Of a DNA stretch of 64,000 bases, positions 25,332 through 32,663 are shown one piece after another; within the stretch, counting starts at the first letter, position 1; each line of letters starts with the position of its first letter. The notes under the pieces are model-generated. The model was not told where the DNA came from. It made no database searches and saw only the letters and a list, made by a program, of their open reading frames with translations. The stretch is from the NCBI GenBank assembly GCA_028284445.1, contig JANQRS010000003.1, positions 1-64,000 on the forward strand, in the 5' to 3' direction. A program made the position numbers and the translations under genes. The DNA comes from Calditrichia bacterium (lineage in GTDB: Bacteria > Calditrichota > Calditrichia > RBG-13-44-9 > J075).

Positions 25332-26552
25332 TCATTTATCCAATGCACTTTGGCCGACAGAGGATGAAACGACAGGCTCATTCAGAATCCTGTTTACGAT
25401 TGCGATAAAATCTTGCCGATGTTCAACCCAGCGGTATCTCTCATAAACCTTGATGCCTTCTTCCAGCAATTCTTCCTGTTCCCCCGGCTGGCAATATACC
25501 GACATGATTGCACTTACCAGGCTGCTGGTATCGCCGGCCTTAAAGAAGTTGATAGCCCCTTCCCCGAAGTAATCGAGGATGCCAATTGTGCGCGGCACAA
25601 TGACCGGCTTTTTCAAGGCCAGATACTCAAAAATTCGTACCGGAAAATTCAGATCGGTAAATGGGCTATTCAAATTTGGAATGATGCCAAGATCTACCCT
25701 GGTGATTGCCCGGGCAATTTCCTGGTTGCTTACCGGGCCGTAATAAGTGACCAGGTCAGCCAGATCAAGGGCTTTCACTTTTTCTTCAAAGCGATCGACG
25801 CAATCGCCGTCACCGTAGACATGAAAGTGCAGACCGGGAATATCATTTCGCAATTGCTTAATCGCATCCAGGGCCAGTAATAAGCCATGCCGCTCGACAA
25901 TCGTGCCGTGATACATGATATCGAAGGTCGATGCGTGTTTGCCATTGCTTGAAACCGATTCAGCCACGCTGGTGAAGTGCCGCTCCATCGGCGTGTTCAT
26001 GACAATGCCGATTTTGCCCGGCGGGCAGCCCCGGGAAATAAATAGCTTACGGAAGGCGATGTTTGGCGTAATCACCTGGTTGGCAAAGGCGATACTGATC
26101 TTTTCCAGGAATATTAGCAGCCGTATGAACGGATGGGTGATTGGCATGTCGTATTTGGTCATGAATACTTCCGGTACCGGATCATGCAGATCCAGCAGGA
26201 TCTTTGCCCCAAAGAGCTTTGGTATCAACGCGCAAAAAACCAGTACATCCGGCATGTTGTGAATGTGAATGATCGAATACCGTTTCCTGGCAAACTTGAT
26301 GCTGGTCAGGAAAAAAGCGACAATGCCAAACCAGGCATATTCCCAAAAATAGCGCAGCTTGCTGCCCCGACGGCGTTCGATGTTCACGCGGTGTACATCA
26401 ACGTCAAAAACGGTTTCCCGCTTTTTCTGCTTGCCATCGACAAGGCAGATGGTGTCAACTGAAAGACCTTCCTCCAGCATGGTTTCGGCTTCGCGACGAA
26501 TACGGACATCATCGGGATAGTGCGAAAAATGGATCATTAAGACGCGTGACAC
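25332..26552 (-). CDS. Glycosyltransferase family 4 protein
   Basis: A 406-residue GT-B fold protein. The N-terminal domain begins RVLMIHFSHYPDDVRIRREAETMLEEG, with the DxRxRREA segment common in GT4 enzymes of polysaccharide loci. The C-terminal domain has DIMYHGTIVERHGLLLALDAI (near 220), HVYGDGD, YYGPVSNQEIARAITRVDLGIIP and FPVRIFEYLALKKPVIVPR, where E-x7-P is the donor-binding motif. The start is GTG at 26552 with an AGGAAA upstream. It probably transfers a sugar to the growing lipid-linked repeat. Donor and linkage cannot be predicted. Confidence 0.88.
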   Translation of the reverse strand: MSRVLMIHFSHYPDDVRIRREAETMLEEGLSVDTICLVDGKQKKRETVFDVDVHRVNIERRRGSKLRYFWEYAWFGIVAFFLTSIKFARKRYSIIHIHNMPDVLVFCALIPKLFGAKILLDLHDPVPEVFMTKYDMPITHPFIRLLIFLEKISIAFANQVITPNIAFRKLFISRGCPPGKIGIVMNTPMERHFTSVAESVSSNGKHASTFDIMYHGTIVERHGLLLALDAIKQLRNDIPGLHFHVYGDGDCVDRFEEKVKALDLADLVTYYGPVSNQEIARAITRVDLGIIPNLNSPFTDLNFPVRIFEYLALKKPVIVPRTIGILDYFGEGAINFFKAGDTSSLVSAIMSVYCQPGEQEELLEEGIKVYERYRWVEHRQDFIAIVNRILNEPVVSSSVGQSALDK

Positions 26553-26585
26553 TGATTTGTTTCCTGCTTAATTTGCTGATAACAC

Positions 26586-27554
26586 TTATTTCGTTTCGAC
26601 AGAAGAAGTAGTGTTCTCCTGCATAAGGTCTGATCCCGCTCCATGCTCCCGAACCCAAAAACGGGCAAGATCGCAGGGGAGGGGATTCCAATATTGATCT
26701 TTGTAGGTTTCCTTGATGTACTTTAAAAACTCCAGATAAAGCTGCGCAGGGAATTCATCAACTTGCGGCTTGGCTTCAAGGCTCATATAATCCGGATGGG
26801 TATTGAGCAGTGCTACCCCGCCTTTGTTCACAATCCAGTCCAACTTTTTCTTCCAGGTATCGATGTTCGTTTCCCCGAAAAGGATGAAAATCGTAAAGTC
26901 CTGCGGCAAGGTATAGGGGAGTTCGACATATCCCGTGCGCCGATTTCTTGACTGTACATAAAAGGGAAATATCGTTCCGACGCCGTCCGGCTGTGGCTCA
27001 AATGGGTCCACATCAAATGTAGATGCGTCGTATTCGATGTTTAGTGAATGAAGCCACTCGAGATTGTGGTGCATTGCCGGCGAGCGAAAACCGACAGCAT
27101 TCCATTCTTCCAAGTAACGGTTGATGCGCTTGGCGCGCTCCTGGAAAATGCGATGGTTCTTATAAAGTTTGCCATCGTGATTCAGGCCATGAACGCCAAC
27201 TTCGAAGCCGTTCTTTACCAGTTCTGTCCGTATTTCCGGAGAAACTGCATAGCGTTCCGGTACGAAATTGAACGAGGAGCGGAAACCGAGGTCCTTTTCC
27301 AAAGAACTGAGATTCAGGCAGCGGCGATGCCCTCGTGAGGTTTCCACATCGTGGGTTAATACCACCGCAAAACGTTTACCTTCAGGCCAGCCCTTGAATC
27401 CGTCAGGCTGATCGCCCGCCTGCTCCAGAATCGGCCAGATGTCTGCAAACTTTTCCCGCTTGCGCTTCAAGGTGACTTTGCGAAACCATATCTGCAAGGT
27501 TCGCGGCACCAGCGGTTTGACGATGTAGAATAATTTCAGCAATAAATTGTACAT
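26586..27554 (-). CDS. Polysaccharide deacetylase family protein
   Basis: A 322-residue protein of the NodB homology type. The metal-binding first motif is FAVVLTHDVET (near residue 65) and the second is VGVHGLNHDGKLY (near 120), giving the Asp and two His ligands. AVGFRSPAMHHNLEWL near 155 is the third motif. Its overall form resembles deacetylases found next to PEP-CTERM/XrtA polysaccharide genes. There is no signal peptide, so it may act on cytoplasmic or lipid-linked precursors. It lies 33 bases upstream of the GT4 gene in transcription order and follows the FemAB-like gene. Confidence 0.85.
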   Translation of the reverse strand: MYNLLLKLFYIVKPLVPRTLQIWFRKVTLKRKREKFADIWPILEQAGDQPDGFKGWPEGKRFAVVLTHDVETSRGHRRCLNLSSLEKDLGFRSSFNFVPERYAVSPEIRTELVKNGFEVGVHGLNHDGKLYKNHRIFQERAKRINRYLEEWNAVGFRSPAMHHNLEWLHSLNIEYDASTFDVDPFEPQPDGVGTIFPFYVQSRNRRTGYVELPYTLPQDFTIFILFGETNIDTWKKKLDWIVNKGGVALLNTHPDYMSLEAKPQVDEFPAQLYLEFLKYIKETYKDQYWNPLPCDLARFWVREHGAGSDLMQENTTSSVETK

Positions 27555-27587
27555 TGCTCTTTTGTGTTTAACACGGGTTGCGGTGAT

Positions 27588-28619
27588 TTATGCGGCAAAG
27601 CGATACAACAAATTGCCGGCGAATTTCAGCATTGGCAGCGGCAGTTGGCGAAACAAGCGATAGCTTTTGCCGTAGCTTGCCTGGTTGCCACTGATGAAGT
27701 GCTGCTGCCGTGTTTTATAGCAGTAGTAGTGCAACAGATCTTCCCGGCAGCCCCAGCCGTTCTTGAATTGCCTCAGTCCGTTGTGCATGGCAAATGTGCG
27801 ACCCATACAAAACTCCTGAAAATTCTGTTCGACACACCACTGCAAAGCCCGCCACATTAGCACATAATTGGCGTTGGTTTTATAGGCAATGGGGTTCGAA
27901 GCATTGTATTTATAGATGACCTTCTTATTGAAATGCAGGAAAACGCCGCCGGCTATCGGCTTGTTGTTGATTTGGGCAACGATTATTGTGCCCTTTCCGC
28001 GATCGAGAATCCTTCGATGCAGGTTCGCGAAAAAGCGGAACGGTTGCGGTGGAATTCCCTGGCGTTTTCGTGTCTCGCAATGAAGTTGATAATACGTCCT
28101 CAATAACTCCCGGGTTGATCCGGAAACTGTATCGATACCCTTTCGGATCCCGCCGCGAATTTTACGGCGATAGTTGCGGCGAAACCCTCTGAATAATTCT
28201 TCAGTCGGCTGTAAGTCGAGCACATGCCGGTAGTAATAAATCTTGGGCTGCTGTTCAAGGCAGAAGTCCTTTTCACCGCGTAGCTCGATCGACTCCCAGC
28301 CATGCTCTTCGCTGAGACCGGACAGGATCTGAAATATCTGATGACTGTCAATATGCTGATCAATTAAAGGAAAACTGTAATCGGAGAATGGTAATCCAAT
28401 TGCCCGCCGCCCGGTAAAACGTCCGCCTACTTCCATCAATGGGATCAGTAGGTCAAATCCGGTTTTCCCGGGACTAACAATATGGCAGTGCTTAAATCCG
28501 TATGTTTCCGCTAACACCTGCGACCACTCAGCGGTGTGGAAAACAGTTGCGCCGGGTGTTTGACGCAACTGCTCATTCCAATTCGGGAAACCCTGCGGAT
28601 TTATAATCTGATAATTCAT
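27588..28619 (-). CDS. FemAB-like GNAT-fold transferase
   Basis: A 343-residue protein with two tandem GNAT-like halves. GATVFHTAEWSQVLAETYGFKHC (residues 20-45) is the usual FemAB/CelD opening, and FRRNYRRKIRGGIRKGIDT (near 145) and AGGVFLHFNKKVIYKYNASNP (near 230) follow. Proteins of this form occur beside exosortase-linked polysaccharide genes. They may attach amino acids or acyl groups to sugars, using aminoacyl-tRNA in the classical Fem proteins. This is of interest next to an assembly-line gene for amino-acid products. The substrate is unknown. It is co-directional with the aminotransferase gene 27 bases upstream. Confidence 0.8.
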   Translation of the reverse strand: MNYQIINPQGFPNWNEQLRQTPGATVFHTAEWSQVLAETYGFKHCHIVSPGKTGFDLLIPLMEVGGRFTGRRAIGLPFSDYSFPLIDQHIDSHQIFQILSGLSEEHGWESIELRGEKDFCLEQQPKIYYYRHVLDLQPTEELFRGFRRNYRRKIRGGIRKGIDTVSGSTRELLRTYYQLHCETRKRQGIPPQPFRFFANLHRRILDRGKGTIIVAQINNKPIAGGVFLHFNKKVIYKYNASNPIAYKTNANYVLMWRALQWCVEQNFQEFCMGRTFAMHNGLRQFKNGWGCREDLLHYYCYKTRQQHFISGNQASYGKSYRLFRQLPLPMLKFAGNLLYRFAA

Positions 28620-28646
28620 CCCTGACTTCCTGTCGGGCTTCTTTCG

Positions 28647-29765
28647 CTAGTCTACGGGGACGTTCTGCGTTATTTCCTCGATTGCATTGGCGACGTGTTC
28701 AATTTGTTCCGGCTGTAATTCTGCAAACATGGGTAATGAAACAAACTCTTTTGCACACTTCTCTGCAATAGGGAAGTCACCTTCGCTATGACCAAGCTCT
28801 TTATATGCTTTTTGCAGATGAATCGGCACCGGGTAGTGAATACCGCTGTGAATGTCCCTTGCAGCCAGTTCACTCATCAATTCTTCCCGTTCGCCTGTGC
28901 GGATGGCATAGATATGATAAACATGACGGGCATAATCCATTTCGCCTGGACATTCGATTGCCGGATTGTTGGCCAGAAGTTCATTGTAGCGCTTTGCATT
29001 CGCGCGGCGAGCTTCTGTCCAGTTTTCAATATGCCGCAGCTTCACGTCCAGCACGGCTCCCTGGATACCATCCATTCGGGCGTTCCAGCCAATAATGTCG
29101 TGATAGTATTTCTTAGATTGACCGTGATCGCGAATCATGCGAATCCGTGAGGCCAGTTCTTCGTCGTTGGTTACCACGCCGCCGGCTTCACCGTATGCCC
29201 CGAGGTTTTTCCCGGGATAAAAGCTGAAGCAACCGGCATGTCCCAGCGATCCTGCACGTTGACCATTGTACTCAGCACCATGCGATTGGCTTGCGTCCTC
29301 GATCACGAATAGATTGTGGGCGTTTGCAATTTTCAAAATCGGATCCATATCTGCCATCTGACCAAAGAGATGGACTGGAATAATGGCCTTAGTTTGGGGG
29401 GTGATCGCCGCTTCAATTTTCGCCGGATCAATATTGTAGGTCGCTTCTTCAATATCTACCAAAACCGGCTTGGCGCCGGCGAAGCTAATAGCCTCTGCCG
29501 TGGCGATAAAAGTATTGGCAGCTGTGATCACCTCGTCACCGGGGCCGATCCCGAGGCCGGCAAGCGCCAGCCAAATTGCTGATGTGCCGCTGCTGACACC
29601 AACGGCATGTTGAGTTGCGCAATAACTGGCGAAATTTTCCTCGAAAGCTGCGACAAAAGGACCGCCGGCGAAGGCGGTTTTGGATATGACTTCGTCAATG
29701 CCGGTTTTGATTTCATCGGCGATGGTTTCATACTGTGCTTTTAAATCTAAAAACGGAACCTTCAT
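28647..29765 (-). CDS. DegT/DnrJ/EryC1 sugar aminotransferase (WbpE-like)
   Basis: A 372-residue PLP enzyme that transaminates a keto-sugar nucleotide in the cytosol. It opens with VPFLDLKAQYETI, has GTSAIWLALAGLGIGPGDEVI near 60-80, IEDASQSHGAEYNGQRAGSLG near 155-175, and the PLP lysine K186 in FYPGKNLGAYGEAG. This follows the WbpE/WecE-type family closely. The gene order Gfo/Idh-acetyltransferase-aminotransferase matches the wbpB-wbpD-wbpE route to a 2,3-diacetamido-uronic sugar in Pseudomonas. Here the likely step is amination at C3. GGAGAAG lies upstream of the ATG. Confidence 0.92.
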   Translation of the reverse strand: MKVPFLDLKAQYETIADEIKTGIDEVISKTAFAGGPFVAAFEENFASYCATQHAVGVSSGTSAIWLALAGLGIGPGDEVITAANTFIATAEAISFAGAKPVLVDIEEATYNIDPAKIEAAITPQTKAIIPVHLFGQMADMDPILKIANAHNLFVIEDASQSHGAEYNGQRAGSLGHAGCFSFYPGKNLGAYGEAGGVVTNDEELASRIRMIRDHGQSKKYYHDIIGWNARMDGIQGAVLDVKLRHIENWTEARRANAKRYNELLANNPAIECPGEMDYARHVYHIYAIRTGEREELMSELAARDIHSGIHYPVPIHLQKAYKELGHSEGDFPIAEKCAKEFVSLPMFAELQPEQIEHVANAIEEITQNVPVD

Positions 29766-29779
29766 GGTGGATACTTCTC

Positions 29780-30259
29780 CTATTCACTGCTGACTTCTCT
29801 TAAGACTCTTGCCGGGTTGCCGGCGACAATTGTATTGGCGGGCACATCTTTGGTGACAACGCTGCCGGCACCGACAATTGCATTCTCACCAATCGTTACC
29901 CCGCATAGAACGGTGACATTTGAGCCGAGGGACGCTCCGCGACAAACGCGGGTTGGTACGCAGGTCCAGTCATCTTCAGTTTGAAGACCGCCATTTGCTG
30001 CCGTTGCCCGTGGGAAACGGTCGTTTATAAACACCACGCTATGGCCTACAAACACATCATCTTCAATGGTGACACCTTCACAGATAAACGTATGACTGGA
30101 AATCTTGCAGTTCTTACCAACCCGGGCACCTTTCTGAATCTCAACGAAAGTGCCGATTTTGCTGTTGTCATCTATTTCGCAACCGTAGAGATTGACGAAG
30201 CTGAAAATCCTGACATTCTCTCCGGTTTTGACATCATCTGCTATTATTTGAAACTCCAT
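29780..30259 (-). CDS. Left-handed beta-helix acetyltransferase (WbpD-like)
   Basis: A 159-residue hexapeptide-repeat protein. Repeats such as KIGTFVEIQKGARVGKNCKIS, VTIEDDVFVGHSVVFIND and VTVLCGVTIGENAIVGAGSVVTKDVPANTIVAGNPARV form a left-handed beta-helix trimer. The His in FVGHS and the GNPARV end are typical of WbpD and other sugar-nucleotide N-acetyltransferases. It should acetylate the amine installed by the DegT-family enzyme encoded 14 bases downstream. I prefer ATG at 30259 with AGGAG nine bases upstream over the GTG at 30268. Confidence 0.9.
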   Translation of the reverse strand: MEFQIIADDVKTGENVRIFSFVNLYGCEIDDNSKIGTFVEIQKGARVGKNCKISSHTFICEGVTIEDDVFVGHSVVFINDRFPRATAANGGLQTEDDWTCVPTRVCRGASLGSNVTVLCGVTIGENAIVGAGSVVTKDVPANTIVAGNPARVLREVSSE

Positions 30260-30271
30260 GGTATGCACTCC

Positions 30272-31312
30272 TTACCTGGCTTCGTTTTCGTATTCAACTG
30301 GTACCGAAAGCCCCTGTAGTCTGAGGGACTTGTTAGCGGCTTCGATAATTTTTACAACCCGCAATCCACTCCAGCCATCGCTGCGAGGTGTCGTGTTATT
30401 GTTTATTGAATCCAGGAAATGACCGCATTCTGCGCCCAGTGCCTCATATTCATCAATTTTGGGAATGTAAATATCGCCGTAGCGATATGAGAACTGAAAT
30501 TCACCAAAATTATCGTAGTAATCCGGTTTCTCGATCCCTTTATCAAAGATTTTGATCTTTTCATTGGGACTAATGTCGTCGTAGACCAGCATTTTTTTCG
30601 AGCCAACAAATACCATCTTGCGGATTTTGTTGGGGTCCAGCCAACTGGTATGCAGGAAGGCAATGGTGCCATTGTCGTAATTCATCGTGGTCATGGCCAC
30701 CTCTTCATGCTCTTTACCATAGTGGCTGCGGCCCTGAGCGTTCACCGATACGGGATTTTTTTCGAGTAAGTAGGAGATGATGGAAATATCGTGGGGAGCC
30801 AGATCCCAGATGACATTGATATCATTTTGCAACAGTCCCAGATTTACACGGGTACTGCTGATGTAGATTATGTCGCCCAGTTCGCCGCTGTCAATAATGC
30901 TTTTGATCTTGTTCACCGCTGCAGTGTATTCGAAAGTATGTCCAACCATAAGAATACGGTTGTTCTCTTTCGCCTGGCGGATCAACGCCAGTCCCTCTTC
31001 CGAGGAACGGGTAATCGGTTTTTCAATGAATACATGCTTGCCGGCCTTGAGAAATTCCATCCCCAAGGGGTAATGGGTCGAGACCGGAGTGGCAAGCGCC
31101 ACGGCATCTATACCGGCTTCGACTAATTCGTGATAATCTTTAGTTGTCTCTACCTCCGGGTAGAGTTCTTTCATCCGTTTTAAGCGATCTTCGTCCTGAT
31201 CGCAGCAGATTTGCATGACGCAATTGTTTTGCTGACGGAAATTGCGAATCAGGTTAGGTCCCCAATAGCCACAGCCAACAACACCGATTTTTAAAGGTTT
31301 CTTATTTTTCAT
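30272..31312 (-). CDS. Gfo/Idh/MocA sugar-nucleotide oxidoreductase (WbpB-like)
   Basis: A 346-residue NAD(P)-dependent oxidoreductase. The Rossmann motif is KIGVVGCGYWGPNLIRNF (residues 8-25), followed by CDQDEDRLKRM, AVALATPVSTHY and GKHVFIEKPITRS with the conserved EKP lysine (near 95). The substrate-domain motif DLAPHDISI is near residue 180. In the Wbp pathway WbpB oxidises C3 of a UDP-GlcNAcA, preparing it for WbpE. The UDP-sugar 6-dehydrogenase WbpA is not in this window. The start ATG has GGAAGGA upstream and lies one base after the preceding gene. Confidence 0.9.
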   Translation of the reverse strand: MKNKKPLKIGVVGCGYWGPNLIRNFRQQNNCVMQICCDQDEDRLKRMKELYPEVETTKDYHELVEAGIDAVALATPVSTHYPLGMEFLKAGKHVFIEKPITRSSEEGLALIRQAKENNRILMVGHTFEYTAAVNKIKSIIDSGELGDIIYISSTRVNLGLLQNDINVIWDLAPHDISIISYLLEKNPVSVNAQGRSHYGKEHEEVAMTTMNYDNGTIAFLHTSWLDPNKIRKMVFVGSKKMLVYDDISPNEKIKIFDKGIEKPDYYDNFGEFQFSYRYGDIYIPKIDEYEALGAECGHFLDSINNNTTPRSDGWSGLRVVKIIEAANKSLRLQGLSVPVEYENEAR

Positions 31313-31313
31313 C

Positions 31314-32663
31314 TTATAATCCTTCCTTAGAAAAAAGCATTCCTGTTACCGTTCTGATAATCAGTTCTATGTCAAATAGAAGCGAACGCTGTTGTATATA
31401 TTGCAAGTCTAAACGCACCATCTCATCGAAGGTAGTCTTGTTTCTTCCGTATACTTGCCAGAGACCGGTAATCCCGGGCTTGGCATCCAGAACGCGGCGT
31501 AAATGCCAGTTCTGATATACCGCCACTTCATAGGGTATCGGGGGACGGGGACCAACAAGGCTCATTGTCCCGGTTAGGACGTTGAACAATTGCGGTATTT
31601 CGTCCAGGCTGGTCTTGCGCAAGAAGTGCCCGATAGCAGTGATGCGAGTGTCGTTGGTCAGTTTGTAGACCGGATTGTCGTCACTGCCGTTGTTGATTTC
31701 CTCTTCCTTCCCTTCGATCAATTTTCGCACGTATTCCTGGTGTACGCTGTCGTCATTGTTCACTCGCATCGTGCGAAATTTCAGGAAGGTGAAATTAGCG
31801 CCGCCCAGGCCCACACGTTCCTGTTTAAAGAGGACAGGCCCTTCTGAGGTCGCTTTAATCACTGCTGCGATAATGAGCATGATCGGGGCAAAGAGAATGA
31901 TGCCGGCAAGGGCGCCGCCAATATCCATCAAGCGCTTGCTGAGAACATAAAAATAGCTAGCCTGGTCGACTTGAACATTTTCCGGTGCGAGGCTGACAGT
32001 GGATACACCCGAATGTGCCTTCCACGACAAAACAAGATTTCGCTCAAAAGCCAGACCATTTGCCTTTAACGGCGGGTGTTCACTTTTCCCATTTGGTTCG
32101 GTTTCAGGGGGCTTGCCGTTTTTTTTTTCGGGGCGGTCCTCGAAATGCAGATTGCGCACCATGATCGGAATGCCTTCAATGCGATTGCAGGTTTCGATCG
32201 ACCCAAGCGGAAAGCAGGAGATGGAAATGTTGCGGATCATTTTAATCCAGCGTGGGTGATCCTCACCTTTCAGATAATCAAAGAACTTATCAACAAGCTT
32301 TTCGATAAAGGCCTTCGCGCCTTCCAGGCTGGTATCAACCAGCAAAATGCTGATCGCGCCCGAATCGGAAATACTTTTGATATCAACGAAGCGTGTATTG
32401 TTGGTTATGAGAACAATCAGGGCGTTAAAGAGGTTTTCAAAGTCTTTGCGGGGGAGCGTTTGGGATTGTGTACGCTCTTTGCAGAGTTCGAGAGCAATGT
32501 AAGCCGTGGGATTACCGGAGCGTTGGCTGCGTTCCTGTTCGCGCCTTAACAACAGATTGAAGTCCAGCGGCTGATACCACCCTTCCTGCTTGTTGAAGCA
32601 TTCGGGCAGGGCGGTTAATTCGATTGAACGAATATTCTGAAGGATGGCTGCATCATTTTTCAT
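31314..32663 (-). CDS. Sugar-phosphate transferase with GGDEF-like N-terminal domain
   Basis: A 449-residue protein that probably starts repeat-unit synthesis by moving a sugar phosphate to undecaprenyl phosphate. The C-terminal bacterial sugar transferase domain (about 245-449) has a membrane-dipping helix ([25 protein letters not shown]), [17 protein letters not shown], the catalytic Asp-Glu in KTSLDEIPQ, and SLVGPRPP. The four-helix/CoA-binding-like region usual in WbaP-type enzymes is absent. Instead residues 30-170 resemble a degenerate GGDEF fold: a leading [23 protein letters not shown] and a later helix-strand pattern, but no GGDEF signature. Such a domain may sense a nucleotide signal. 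It overlaps wzc copy 2 by 11 bases. Confidence 0.85.
   Translation of the reverse strand: MKNDAAILQNIRSIELTALPECFNKQEGWYQPLDFNLLLRREQERSQRSGNPTAYIALELCKERTQSQTLPRKDFENLFNALIVLITNNTRFVDIKSISDSGAISILLVDTSLEGAKAFIEKLVDKFFDYLKGEDHPRWIKMIRNISISCFPLGSIETCNRIEGIPIMVRNLHFEDRPEKKNGKPPETEPNGKSEHPPLKANGLAFERNLVLSWKAHSGVSTVSLAPENVQVDQASYFYVLSKRLMDIGGALAGIILFAPIMLIIAAVIKATSEGPVLFKQERVGLGGANFTFLKFRTMRVNNDDSVHQEYVRKLIEGKEEEINNGSDDNPVYKLTNDTRITAIGHFLRKTSLDEIPQLFNVLTGTMSLVGPRPPIPYEVAVYQNWHLRRVLDAKPGITGLWQVYGRNKTTFDEMVRLDLQYIQQRSLLFDIELIIRTVTGMLFSKEGL

Noticed and set aside
25202..25381. A 60-residue N-terminal extension of the second glycosyltransferase
   Set aside because: It precedes the start of the GT-B fold and would overlap the upstream gene by 50 bases; Met61 is the better start.
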